A DNA stretch of 64,000 nt, taken from Camelus bactrianus (Eukaryota; Chordata; Mammalia; Artiodactyla; Camelidae). The translations under genes were made by a program, and so were the position numbers. The stretch lies in the NCBI RefSeq assembly GCF_048773025.1, contig NC_133544.1:9424001-9488000 (forward strand). Reading direction: 5' to 3'. The notes below the pieces were generated by a model that saw only the letters and a program-made list of their open reading frames with translations, was not told the origin of the DNA and did not search any database. Shown in pieces: positions 22,256-34,440 of this stretch. Within the stretch, counting starts at the first letter, position 1. Each line of letters begins with the position of its first letter.

Positions 22256-25200
22256 TTTAATGTGAGTTCCTTCGGGATCTCCTAAACCAATTTGGGAACA
22301 CAGGAAGGGTCTCTCATAGGACATCTCATAGGGGCTCAATTGGAGATTGCTTCTAGGGGCCACCCTTACCCAAAGCAGGGCAACAGGTAAGGCGTTAAAT
22401 TAGCCTCCTGAAAAAATCCTGGCTAAAGCCTTTTGAAGAGTATGATTCATCTTTTCTGGTTTACCAGTAGACTGTTGTCGCCAAGACGCATGCAGTTTCC
22501 AGTGAAGATCTAAACCTCCTGAAAGCCCTTGAGTTATTTTTGCTGTGAAGACTCGTCCTCCATTGTCACTCTGAATAGACATAGGCAGCCCATACCTAGG
22601 GATTATTTCTTTTATTAGGGCTTTAGCAACCTCAGAAGCTTTTTTTCAGACCATCCGGGAAGGGTTTCTAGCCAGCCAGTAAAAGTGTCTAAAAACACTA
22701 GTAAGCATCTGAGGTTCCCAGCGGCTCTCAGCATCACAGTGAAGTCAATCTGCCAGTCTTCTCTGAGTCCAGCACCTTGAGCTTGAATTTCTTTGATTCC
22801 TGGGGGTGACCCAGTTTAGGGATTGTGTCTTGCACATATCATGCATTTCTGAATGACCTTTTGAGTTGCCCTTTGCATGTGTGGTCCTACAACAAATTCT
22901 GAGCTCACTGGAGGGCGGCATCCCTCCCAGAGTGGGTGTTCGGATGTGCATAATTCACCGCATGCTCCACAAGATGCTCAGGGACAAGCCTTTACCTTGC
23001 CTGTTATAAATCCATCCATCCTTACCGTGTCTATCGTCAGCGTCCTGAGAATGGTCAGGACTCCTGTCGGAGTCTCAGTCACTGGTCCTTTTTGAGTCTT
23101 CACTTTGGGTGAGCATCTTGTCAAGTCCACACCGGGGATTAGGGTCGGCATCGGGGATTTTGGTGCTTTGGTTTTGGCTGCCAGCTTTGCAGCTGGATCT
23201 CCTAGGCTGTCCTCCTGACTAGTTAGACAGTTAGTCTGACTTCTGATGCCCTGGACAATGGCCAAAGGCCAATTCCTTTGACTCATAACAGTTTCTAATA
23301 TGTTTAGAATTTTTTTAGCATGTTTAATTTCTCTTTTTCCTTTCCATTAGCAGTCCTCTCTCTTTCTAAATAGCCCCATGGACATGGACCACTATACAAG
23401 CATATATTTAGAGTTTGGGAAAATAATGACTTATCTTTACACGGATGGAGGGCTCCCGTCAAGACTTTAGTTCTGTCTTTTGTGCAGAGGCATCTGGTGG
23501 AAGGGCTTCTGCTCCCAATGTCTTCGGATGGTTCACCAGTGCACTCCCAGCCTTGCATTGTCCCTAGTCCATAAAGGTGTTTCCATCTGTGAACAACTTA
23601 AGGTCCAGATTCCCCAGTGGCAGGTGCTCTGGTTCGGGATGGCTGGAACAGACTTGTTCAGTTATTTGAGTGCACTCATGTGCAGCTTCCTCAGCACGAG
23701 TGGGCAGTGGAGTGGCTAGGTCTACAGTGTAGGCTGTTTCAGACTGTTACCCAGTGAGATACCCGGACATTTTCCCAATCTTGCTGAAGTCAACTGGTAC
23801 CGTCCCTTCTATTCTAGGGGCAGAAGTACACAAGGAGGGGCAGATACCATGGTAGGCTGTCCCAGTGTAAATCTTTCTGCCTCTTGTAAAAGGTCATGGG
23901 TGGCCTCCACAGCCTGAAAGCAAACTGGCCACCCCCTGGTGACAGAATCTAATTGTTTTGGGAAATATGTAACAGAGCCCTTTCTATTGCCCAAGTTTTG
24001 AGTCAACGCTCTGAGGCTAATTCCGTCTCGTTCATGTACAAACAAGTCGAAAGGCTTTCTGATAACTGGGAGAACTAACCCCGGGGCAACTAGTAACTTC
24101 TCTGTGATACATGGAGTGTCTTCTGACACCTCTCAGGCTAACCTAGAGGCTCATTGCTTCCTCCTTTGAAAACCTCATATAAGGAATCTCTTTGAATCCA
24201 AGGTTGGGCTCCAAATGCAGCAGAACCTGGCCATTCCCAAGAACCCCTCAAATGCCTCTTCATGGTGGGACCGGCAACCCTGGCTATAGCTCCCTTCTGT
24301 CAGGGAGCAAGTTTCTCTGTCCCTGTAAGAGTTTGAAGTCCAAGAATTTAACAGCAGGCTGGGAGATCTGTGCTTTTTCTTGGACACCTTATAGCCTTGT
24401 TCAGCTAGGAAGTTCAAAGTCAAAATCGTATTCTGGTCTGAGGTGTCCTTTGTTTTACCAGCAATCAGGCTATCATCACATCCTGGAGCAGGGCTCCCCC
24501 ATTTAGATAATGGTCCCTTAAGTGTTTTTCTAGAATTTCTCCCAAATAGCATAGGGGAATTTTTAAATCCCTGAGGAAGTGCTGTCCAGCAGGACTGTTT
24601 GACTTCTATGTCAAGATCCTCCCATTCAGAAGCAAACAATTCTTGGGACTGAAATCTCAGGGGTATACAGAAAAAAAAAAAAAAAAAAAGACATCTTTCA
24701 AGTCCAACACAGTGAACCAACAGAGATCTCTAAACAAGGCAGTGGGCAGAGTGTATGGCTTAGAGCCCACCGGATGGATATCTTCCACAATTGATTAATT
24801 GCTCTCGAGTCCTGCACAAACCAGTATCCATCTGTCCCTGGCTTCTGGGCTGTTAAAACTGGAATATTAGAAGGTGACCAGCAGGGGCATGTTAAACCCT
24901 ACTCAAGGAAGGCTGTTAGCAGACTGTTTTAATGGGTCTCGTCTTGGGTGTGGGATTCTGGCCCTAGGATGGAGTCTAACGTACATAGGTGTAGCCTTCT
25001 TCACCTTCCCTCATCTCCCATCCGCCCACACCTGCGGAATCACCCCCATGGTATTTCCTCCAGAATCGTTGCAGGCTGTTCCTTACGGGGTTGGAGCAAC
25101 AAGGCTTGCAATGCTCAAGCCTTCTCTGGTGGTGCTTTGATGTCCATTTGTCCTGATGCAGCAGTGACCTTGGCATTCAACGTAGTTACTAAATCTGGTT

Positions 25201-27455
25201 CCTGGAGAGGAGTGGGGCACTCAGGCATATATGAAAAGCTGTGCTTTAGGTGTATATTCTCCATCTGACAGTCTGGAGAAAGGGCTTTCTCCGGGTTTCC
25301 CCAGACACCTGGGTTACTAGCATATTCTCAGAAGAAAGTCTAGAAAGCTGGGTGTTTAAAACTGAGTTAGTGGCCTCCGTATCGATCAGAAAACCCCAAA
25401 GTTGATTTTCCACTGTGATAGTCAATGGGCCGCATGTGGGAGACACTGCTGGACTCGGCAGGATTAGAGGAGCCCCGGGACCCGTCATTGCTGGTCACCG
25501 GCAGCTGATGTTTGCCTTCCCCAAGAGCCTCCCTCAAGATAGGACACGCCTTTTTCCAGTTGGATCCCAGTACCTGACATCCCTCTCGGGTGGGAGTTTG
25601 GGGCCCGGAGCCTCCCAGCTTTGGCCAGGTCTTGTCAAGGCAGTCACCGGCAGGGTGGCCTGCTGTTTCATTTTTCCTTCCTCCTTTTTCTCCTGAACCT
25701 GGTCTCTGTCGTTAAAAACTTTAAAGTCAATGTCAAGAAGCTGAGACCTTGGCGTCCCCAGGAACCCCTTCTACCTTTTGCCAGTTTCTCTGTATGTCAG
25801 GGGTGCTTTGGCTAGTGGAAGCCGTGTTCACCATCTTGGGGACCTCTATCTGTCCCTTGCCTATAGACTTTAAAACCCCTTTCTAGAAATCCTGCGGGGT
25901 CTTCACTCGTCTTCTGTTTAACATCCTGTACTTTATGGGCTTCTTTTTTCAGGCAGCCCCTTTCCGTAGCCCTTCGAGAAGGCAAGCCCGATACTGTTCA
26001 AGTTTTGGTCCGTCTCCAGCGTTCACACTCCAGTTAGGATCTGCCGCCGGTGTAGCTAAGGCTGCCCACCCCGGGATGTTAAGGGTGTCCATCTGCCTCC
26101 TCTCCACCCTTCTCTGGAACATTCAACATTCCTCTGAAGTGAGCAGGGTGTTCAATAGATTTTCAACCCGAGCCCAGGTTGGGTTGTGAGTTACAAGAAT
26201 TGATAAAAACAAGATTTTCCACTCTCTGGGGGTCATCTTTTGGTGGGTGGTTCTTCGAATTGAATAGGTCTGAAGTTGACAAGGGGGAGTGGACCCAGAT
26301 CCACCCCATCAGCCGCCCAGATGCAGAGCCCACTCCCCCAGGAAGGCTCTGCCTTAATGGCAGTTGCCCCGCCTGGATTAGGTTAGCTCCCTGGTCACAC
26401 TGAGAACCCTGGTGGATATGAGGAGGGGAGCCCCTTCCTGCTCCTTGACCTCAGGGGTGGGAGGCGCTGGGCCTGGGGCTGTGGCTCAGCCTGGGCAGTG
26501 GTGATGGAGGAGCGGCAGCGCCACCACATGGGGGAGGAGGAGACGGACCGAGGAGTGTTTGAGTGATCAGAAATCGTCTTCCTTTTCGCTAACATCCGGC
26601 AAAACAGGTTTCTTTGCCTTTTCTCCTTGTTGACCCGTAATCTTACCTTTCTTTTGCACAGATATAATAACATTAAAGACTGAACAGATGTTATTTCATC
26701 CCATCTTTCTTCCCATTTACAAAATAAATCTAGCTGTAAAATGGCACTGTAATTTGAAGACCCTTTCTCTGGTCCCTTTTCTCCTGATTCCAAAGGGTAC
26801 TGGATGCAGGCAGTATTGCAAAAAAATCCACTGTTTTATTTCTCCCCATAGACTCATAGCAAAGGTCAACAGTTTTGGAGAATACCACCGAAAGGGCTGC
26901 CGATGGCATCGAATTAGCATTTCCCGTTTTGGAGGGGTTTCGTCTCCAGCTGGCCTCAGCGATGAAGTCTTCCTCAGGGTCCTGATTGAGTCCTGACTGT
27001 GCGGTGCTTGCAGAAACCATCTGGGCCAACGAAGTCCCAGCAGGTGAGCCCCGGACAAGCTGCCGTGAACAATGAAGGCCCCGAAAGGTGTGTTCTCTTA
27101 AAAGGGGGGTCCTATGAAGTCATTGCTTGTCACGGGCAGACAGCCGGACACGTCTGTGAATTCTCCTGTAGCCTCGGGGCATCCTGAAGGCACAGAGGGA
27201 ACAGTGACTCTTCTCTTTGGAGTCAGAAGACCCTCATAAGATGAATTCCTAGGGGACTTTTGTTACCCAAAAAGACGTCTTCTAGACCCAGAAACTGTTT
27301 TTCAGCCACAAAGTGAATTTAGGCACGTGCCCTGAAGTTGAGTGGGACTGAGCGGGAAGAGATCCCCTGGGGACATCCCTGGGGTGAACGGTCCCAGCAG
27401 CTGCTTGGACTCACCCACCGGTTCCCAATCCGGGCAAGGGGCCCACGAGCCCCAA

Positions 27456-27952
27456 GCAAAAGGTCTGCCTGGACTTGCCTCCTGGCTGGCTTGCCAAATT
27501 TTATTATGAACCAGGCTCGTTTGCCGCATGCACAGTAAGCTAAACTGAGATGCTGAGGTCTGTAGTAGAGAAAGAGTTTATTCACGAGGCGGCCAAGCAA
27601 GGAAACTGAAGGACAAGCCTCAGCTCTGCATCCTCAAGGCGAGGGGCATGGGATATTTATGGGATAAAGAAGCAGGGTGGTCTCAGACATGGAGAAAAGG
27701 GGATTGGCAGCAGGGAAGACAGGAGGTGATCATGTTCTGTGCAGGTGAATCTAGGCTACATGCTGCTTCATAGGATACGTGTTCAAAAGTGGATATTCTT
27801 ATCATGATCTGAGGATAGCGTTTCTGGCCCCCCGACATCAAAAGGTCGTTCATCAGACACCTGGGCGGTCCCAGTTTGGGGTCAGTGGTCCCAACCAGCT
27901 TGAACTTGGCAGGAGCTGACTCCAGGTTCCTGGAAAACAACTAACCCCCCAT
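27456..27952 (-). mobile_element. 5' LTR of the class I ERV
   Basis: In minus orientation it begins TGGGGGGTTAG at about 27952, has a TATA-type CATAAATATCC near 27655, GTGAATAAACTC (polyadenylation signal) near 27580, and ends just before a GGGGCTCGTGGG primer-binding-like motif. Length is about 500 bp, typical for the group. Confidence 0.65.
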
Positions 27953-28930
27953 TACTAGAATGACCCATAGGTCAGAGGTGTTATCTAGAGGGGCGGTTAA
28001 GAAGTCCTGTGACATGTCACGTAGGCTATGTGAAGCTCGGAGGGTATGCAGTTAGAGAAAGGGAAAAAGCAACTAAAGCAGGCTTAATCAGCAAAGGCAG
28101 GTGACAAGCAGAAGGGTTCTGACCAGCTGTTCCCACATCTGCTGTTCTGTAAGGCCCACTCAAGGGTTTCTGTTAAGGCACCAGCTTCTGTCAACACTGT
28201 GAGGCATGATTTCCATACGACTTCCAAGAGATTGGCCCGTTCATGTGACCATAAACCCAGTGCAACCCCCTGCCCCCAACTGAACACGTGGGTAAACTGA
28301 GTCAGGACAAGGGATGGCTTCCTTAGTCGCCCAGTACATTAGGGGTCACCTATGTCTAGAATCCAGAACACAGGCCCAGGCCCGTGTGTCTGGACCTCTC
28401 AGAGCTGCCTGCTTCCAGCCTGTACCTGGGAAGTGGGGCAGAAGCCAATAAACGTCTATGTCATGTGGCTGGTATTTTCTAGCAATGCCAGGGCACCAAC
28501 ACCCCTGCTCTTCTGCCCAGGGCAAGAATCCGGGGTGGATGGTTCTACTCACCATTCTGAGGCTTACTGGGTACCAAACACTCAGTCTTGGCAAACCAGG
28601 CCCCCGCTGGTGCATCTGCTGTGCACCCACGCTCTGCCTAGCCCAGGGCTAGGTGCTGTTTGGGAAGAGGGAGGAAAAGCAGGCCTGAGCTTCTGAGGGG
28701 TGAGGGAGGGAACCAGACTTGCTGCTGTCTGGGCGTGCGCCCTTGTAGGGCCCGCTGGCCAGGCTGCTCCAAGGGGAGGGGCGGAAGTGGAGGAGGCAGG
28801 CTCGTCAAGTCCCGGGCAGAGGCCCATCCTGTTCGCAAGTGAGGCTTGTGGAGCTTGGAGGCTGCAGGCTGGAGGCTGGGGGAGCAAGACAGGGGAAAGA
28901 TCAAGGGAAGGGAGGGGCTGAGGAGGTTAA
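27953..28930. other. Intergenic DNA, no gene recognised
   Basis: Open frames of 60-114 codons are scattered on both strands without recognised domains. The left part could be an extension of the LTR or an older repeat; this could not be decided by eye. Confidence 0.4.
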
Positions 28931-28935
28931 TCCAA

Positions 28936-28962
28936 GTGTGTGTGTGTGTGTGTGTGTGTGTA
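28936..28962. repeat. (GT)n microsatellite
   Basis: A pure run of alternating G and T, about 13 units. Confidence 0.95.
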
Positions 28963-29164
28963 TCTTAGGGGAGAGAACCAAAAGCCAAGGTGACCACGAG
29001 GATCAACATGCATCCTTCATCCTTCCCAGGCCTGGTTGTAGGAGCTGGAGCACCAGTCTGGACGGGGCTTCAGGGATCAGTTCTGGTTGCGAAATACTGT
29101 GGCCACAGACCCCCATTTATCATCATCCAGAGATGTCACTAGAACAAGGCATTAGGAACCAGAA

Positions 29165-29275
29165 GGCTTGATTTTTCAGTCCTGGGTCTGCTAATTACCT
29201 GGCTATAGGAACCTCCGTTTTCTCATATGTAAAATGGGTCTAACAGCATCTAAATGACAACGCTGATGTTAGAAA
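29165..29275 (+). mobile_element. MIR SINE fragment
   Basis: CAGTCCTGGGTCTGCTAATT, CCTGGCTATAGGAACC, TTTTCTCATATGTAAAATGG and GTCTAACAGCATCTAAATG occur in MIR core order. Confidence 0.65.
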
Positions 29276-29959
29276 ATACAGAATACCTATCAGTAACTAT
29301 ATCTACTAATAAGGTCGATGAAATAAAATTTGTATTTTAATGCAGGACAAGAAAAATTAAACATAAAATTCTCCCCTGTGTTTCTTTGGGCCTCCTCCCT
29401 TCTTCCCTGGTGCTCAGTGTGCGTCTGAATTATACATTCACCAGTGCTCTTCAAACACGGCAAGGCCTGCTCCACTCTGTAAAAAACAAATTTTTTCCTT
29501 TCTTCTGACAGTAGCAACATCACTCCTTAAAAGAAGAGCGTCTCTCTCGTCTCTGTAGGGGGTCGTGATGATTCATTGCTGGTTTTGTATGTGCTTAGCT
29601 GGACTCCGTATCCTCGGTGAACTTTATATAAAGTATCAGTATGTCATTTTGAGGTATGATCCTTTTTTTCAAAATGTAGATGACTGTGTACAAAATGTAT
29701 ATAATAAACAGACCGGTTCTCAGAGCTTTCTGAGAATCTGCTTCCCGGACTATAATCCTGTTCGGTTTGAATAAAATTTCCTCTTTGTTTTCTTAACTTG
29801 ATACTTAATTGAATTTTTGTCGATAATGTGAATGAAAGTGCCCTGTTCTGCAGAGATAAGGAGAAAGGAGAAAGTAAGATGAGGTGAATGAGATAAAGAA
29901 GAAACCCAAAGCCAGCCCCTATTCACGATGCTTCAAAGCGTATTTCCCCGTGTTCTTCA

Positions 29960-31096
29960 CTTGTCCATTAAGGACGTTCTCCTGTGAATGGACATTTGAG
30001 TCACTTCCACTCTGGGACTGCCACATAAAGCTGCCATGGACATTCCAGTACCGGTGTTTTGCGAACCCACAAGCACACATTTCTGTTGCGTACACACCCT
30101 GGGGTACATGAGTGGGTCAAAGGCTGAGCACAGGTTTAGCTTAATGGGTCCTGCCAACCAGTTTTCCACGGTGCCAACTGACACACCCACCAGCCGTGTA
30201 AGAGTTTCACTTTTTCACACCCAGCAGCTGTCAGTCCTTCTAATCTCAGCTATTCTGGTGGGTGGGCAGTAGTAGCGCGCTGGTTTGCTTGGTACATTCC
30301 TGATGACTGACGACACTGAGCACCTTTTCAGATGCTTCTGGGCCATTTGGGTGTCCTCTTTGGTGAAGCACCTGTTCAAGTCTTTGCCTGCGTTTTAAGT
30401 CCTGGTCTTTTCCTTATCAATTTGTAGAAATTTTAAAAATCAGGTAGTGTTAGTTCTTTATCAGATATACGTCTTCTAAATGCCATCTCCCAGGCTGTGT
30501 CTTGCCTTCGTACTCTCATAGGTGACTTTTGGTGACCAGAATATCTTAATGTTAGTGAAGATAAATTCATTACTTTTTTATGGTTAGTACTTTTCGTGTG
30601 CTGTTTAAGAATTCTTTGCCTCTCTCAAGGTCATGAAGATATTCTACTGTATTTTCTTCTGGAAGATTATTTGTCTTGATAATTGTGCTTTAAAGAGGTT
30701 TAAAAAAATCATTGAGTATCTGCAGTTCTTATGGCTCATTCTAGAACCTTTCACATTTGGGTCCATGATTTATTAAATTAGTTTTTGTATATGGAGCAAG
30801 ATGAGGTTAAAGTTCACTTTTTCCCCATACAGATGTTCAGACTTTCAAGCACAATTTGTCAAAAGGACCATCCTTTCCTCGCTGAATTGCAGATGGCCTT
30901 TGCCACACAGCAGGTGGCTCTTTTTGGGTGTGCCTGTCCTGGATTCTCTAGTCTGTTCCATTGGTTGATTAGTGTATCTTTGTGCCAACACCTCACCATC
31001 ATAAGTGTTATAGCTTTGCAGAAATTTTTGGTATCTGGTGCTGTGAGAAAGCTTAGCGTTTTCAGAGCTGTCCCAGATCCTTCCCACACGCATCAG
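29960..31096 (-). mobile_element. L1M-type LINE 3' region, about 1.1 kb
   Basis: A long reversed L1 3' untranslated region: CACATAAAGCTGCCATGGAC, GTGCCAACTGACACACCC, TTTATCAGATATACGTC, GAATTCTTTGCCTCTCTC, TTGCAGATGGCCTTTGCC, TTCCATTGGTTGATTAGTG and ATAGCTTTGCAGAAATTTT all occur in the usual order. It ends close to a SINE insertion site. Confidence 0.8.
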
Positions 31097-31111
31097 AGCA
31101 GAGATTCTCAA

Positions 31112-31142
<31 letters not shown>

Positions 31143-31265
31143 GCTGTAAACATTTAAAAATTTTTAATTTAGTTTTCTTAAAAGAGGTGCTGGGGATTGA
31201 ACCCAGGACTCCATGCCTGCTAAGCACATGCTTGACCACTGAGCTATGCCTGCCCCCCTCCTCGC
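31112..31265 (-). mobile_element. Camelid tRNA-Ala-derived SINE (VIC-1 type)
   Basis: The T-rich left side is the reversed poly(A) tail; GAGGTGCTGGGGATTGAACC, AAGCACATGCTTGACCACTG and GAGCTATGCCTGCCCCCC are the reversed tRNA-like head. Target-site duplications at 31097-31111 and 31266-31280 read AGCAGAGATTCTCAA and AGCAGACATTCTCAA (14 of 15). Confidence 0.85.
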
Positions 31266-31432
31266 AGCAGACATTCTCAACTTAGAGGCTCATTATAATC
31301 AGCAGGAGAGATTCTTCTTAAAAGCACCCTCACCCAGGCTTTATCTTATACCAACTCAACCAGAATCTCTGGAGAGATACTCAGGAATGAAGATTTTTAA
31401 AGCTCTAATGTGCTCCTGGGCCTGAGACTATT
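31266..31432 (+). mobile_element. MER5A-like hAT-Charlie DNA transposon relic
   Basis: CATTCTCAACTTAGAGGC, TTATAATCAGCAGGAGAG, CCACCCAGGCTTTATC-like text, CAACCAGAATCTCTGG and GCTCCTGGGCCTGAGAC follow the MER5A family order (cf. TTCTCAAACTTTAGCGTGC, CAGAATCACCTGG, GATTCAGTAGGTCTGG). The SINE to its left landed in or next to its left terminus. Confidence 0.5.
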
Positions 31433-31544
31433 ACTTTAGGGGTAGATTATTGCCATTTTTCAGGAAGGGAACCAGAAGCCCAAAGTCACATTTTCTGAAG
31501 GCATTAGATTATTCACTCACTTTTTACTCTTGCTCTCAGTTTTC

Positions 31545-31760
31545 ACCTAAAGAACTCCTACTCATCCTTCAGAACCCAGTTCAAGATTGCCCCATCTACA
31601 ACAACATCCCAAGCACTTCAGGTGGGATCAAGTGCCTCTTGCATGCTCTCACCTCCCAGAGCTATCTCCACCTCAGCCTTCAGTGAGCTTTTCTGTGTCT
31701 CTGTGCTCTCCTATGTTACCAACAGACGCAAGTTCTGGGAGTTAGGGCATGCAGGGTCAT
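31545..31760 (+). mobile_element. L2 LINE 3'-end fragment
   Basis: AAGAACTCCTACTCATCC, TCAGAACCCAGTTCAAG, a CTTCAGGTGGG block, CTGTGCTCTCCTATGTTACC and ACAGACGCAAGTTCTGGGAG follow the L2 3' end. Confidence 0.6.
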
Positions 31761-34284
31761 TAGTAAGTTCCTAGACCTCTCATGCGCCAAACATCTGGAA
31801 GAACCAAAGAACGAGGGTGAAACTGGAAACTCCTTCCTGGCCTCTCACCCCTCCCCGTGGCCATGCTGTAAAAACTTATTCAGGTCACTGCCCACCCTTG
31901 GGCCACTGCCTCTGGTCTGTTAGTTCACTGAAATGTCCAAAGACTAGACTGTCATTTTCACCATCCCAGCCCTCAGTGGACACCAGGCAAAAATCCCATC
32001 TAAGTGGTTGGGGCAGGTTCAGTCTAGGCTGTGGTCCCTAGATGGTGTTGGGCGAGGCTGGTCCTCTCCCATCCATCTCCCTGATGCTCCCCACCTTCGT
32101 CCACCCCTGCAAGGCTACCTTGGCTGATGGGGGACTCCAAACGCTCTCCTTCCTGCAGGGGTGGGTGGCTCCTTGCTGAGATTTAGTGCCTGGCCTGGCC
32201 TTGCCTCCAGCCCACCTGTGGCCACACTCCACTGTGACCTACTGTCCTCTGGGCGCTGTCTGCACTCCGGCATCCCTGGTGCGGTCCCGTATGGCTTAGT
32301 GGGCATCCCCACCCAGCCACGTGTGGTCCCTCCCAGCCTCTCCCATGCGTCTCCCGTGGGAGTTCGCCCTGCTGTGGAGTATGTCTGGGGTGTGGCTCAC
32401 AGACTCACACAGGCCTCACCCTGTCATTAGCAGGCAGAGTTCTTTCCATCCAAAGCAGGGCGCAGACCCGGATTCTGGGTCAGCTTCTGCTTGGCCTGCT
32501 GTCAGCTTCTGCCACGTTGCGACTACTGCCCTCATCTCAGCCCATCCTTTCGTCAGGGGCTCAGTGAGCAGAGCCCTGCAGGGAAACGTCTCCCCTCAAA
32601 CGGCCACGCTGTAGATCTGACCCAGACACATCCCGATGGACAGGCCTGCCTCCCTGGGTGAGGGAAGGCCGCCGCTTAGGGCCCCCTTCAGGAGCTCTTC
32701 CTGATTCTGGCAGCTCTGGACCCAACATCCCCATGGCCAGGTTGGTCTGGTCCATGAGTGCAGCCTGGGTTGCACCAAGCCCAGGAAAGAGCCAGTCACC
32801 TCTTTTCCAGAAGGCACCGCTGGGTCGTCTGCTCCTTACAGCACTGGGGACGAGAATTGTCTGCTAAACACAGCATCCTAAAGGAAGAAAAACACTGTCT
32901 ACAGCCCTTGGTGCTGTGGTCAGACAATATCTATTATATGAAACATCTCCAAATAGGGAAGGAATATTTGAATGGTTCTCCTGTTCATTAGCAACCAGTA
33001 GTGAAAGCAGAATGGAAAACAGGTCCACTGGACTCATTGCCCTTTGGTCCCAGGATCTGCGGGTCTGAAAGTTTCTCAGATGTCATCATGGCTTCCTCTC
33101 TGATAAACCTGAAGATATGAATTTGTTTTATTTCCAGTCTTCTAAAAATTAATTCTAAAGTAATACCTGTTCCTTGAAGACAACTTGAAAAGACAGAAAA
33201 GAAAGGGGTGGGGGGAGAAAACCAACCAATGACTCATTCCTCCAGCACGACAAAGATGCAATCAGAAAATAATTCGTAAGTTCCTTGAATGATCCCAAAC
33301 TTTGACGTGAATCTTTGATTCCTATTACCCTTCCCCCAACAGAAACTATGTATTTAACTGTCTATTCATCCCTCTGAGTTTTTTTCTCCCAAAAGACTCC
33401 ATGGAGCTAAGGCGATAGAACTGACAACTGTAAAGTGCTTGAGAAAGAGCAAGAGAAAGAATGGGGGCTACAGGGATTGACCTCTCTTTGCCAGCCTCTT
33501 CCCACTGATGACAGTCGTGATGTTTGAGTTGAGTATTTAACATCAAGAATATAGGCTGATCTGCCGGTAAGAATTCTCCAGGTTCCAGAGGCAGAGCAAT
33601 TGGGAAATACAGTCATTGCAAAAGATGTGAAAAGATTTCATTAGGGAAGCCACACCACAGTGGGTGTGGTCTTAATATCAGGCAGGTGCCTCCAGGGGTG
33701 AGGAGAAGCCCCGGAGGAAGTGGTGTGGCCGTGGCTCCCGGAGCCTCCATCACCTGCCCAATCAGGCCAGCTAATTTTATTGGTCTTCAGTCTACTTTTC
33801 CAAGAGGCCATGGAAGTATAAATAATAAAGCAAGAAAATTGCATCCATTGGCTGGCTCCGTGGACTTCTGAATGTACTGTGAGTATGATATCTCCCCTTT
33901 GGAAAGGTCAAGTGCTTCCTGTGTATTCCACACCAAGTCTGCTTCAGATCACAGGAGGATACAGTACAGTCCCTGGGTGGGTGTCTTGAAGAAAATTCTG
34001 CAGACGTCCCAAATCTGGGGAAGCCCTCTTGATCGTTTTCAGGGATGTCTGTCTCCTGTGCTTTTCTGGAGGAAAAGCCTTAATGGGTGTGGGAATGGGA
34101 GTTGCCCAGGGGCATAAGGGGGCCCCTCCAAATTGGGTCCGTCCCTGCCCTGTAGTTCTGGTCATGGTTAGCCTTGTCTGTGAGCTGCCTGTGTATCTTC
34201 CTCTTTCTCCCTGGGGACAGAGGCTGTATCCATCAGCGTACTATGTCATGGAGAAGGTGAGTTCAAGCAGCCCGCTTCATGTAT
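31761..34284. other. Intergenic DNA, no gene recognised
   Basis: Short overlapping frames (60-108 codons) occur on both strands without known domains. A G-rich patch, AAGGGGTGGGGGGAG, lies near 33204. A small inverted repeat, CCACACC with GGTGTGG, lies near 33651-33670. Confidence 0.5.
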
Positions 34285-34440
34285 TTTTGCAGAATTGGCT
34301 TAACAGATTGGATTCCCGCTCTAACCCGGCAAATGCCCAGTGTGACCTTGGATAGCTCCTTAGTCTGCTGTGGGACTCAGGTTCCCCTTTATAGCACGAG
34401 TGGCCCAAGGCTGATGGTAACTCAACCTTTCCAACCCTCG
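34285..34440 (+). mobile_element. MIR SINE fragment
   Basis: GGATTCCCGCTCTAACCCGG, GTGTGACCTTGGATAGCTCC and GGGACTCAGGTTCCCCTTTA are in MIR order. Confidence 0.6.

Larger units (their letters stand above)
20060..27952 (-). mobile_element. Decayed class I (gammaretrovirus-like) endogenous retrovirus
   Basis: A fossil provirus of about 7.9 kb, including about 440 bp of later insertions. Read from right to left: a 5' LTR; a primer-binding region near 27437-27455 reminiscent of tRNA-Pro; a gag region (about 25.6-27.0 kb); a protease-like segment (about 25.3-25.5 kb, with an L-I-D-T core); reverse transcriptase and RNase H (about 22.6-25.2 kb); integrase (about 21.45-22.6 kb, interrupted by L1 and SINE); and an env region (about 20.06-20.95 kb) with surface and transmembrane-type segments. 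I saw no 3' LTR at its left end. It is broken in many places in every gene and is a dead relic. It predates the L1 and the camelid SINE inside it; an age of tens of millions of years is likely. Confidence 0.85.
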
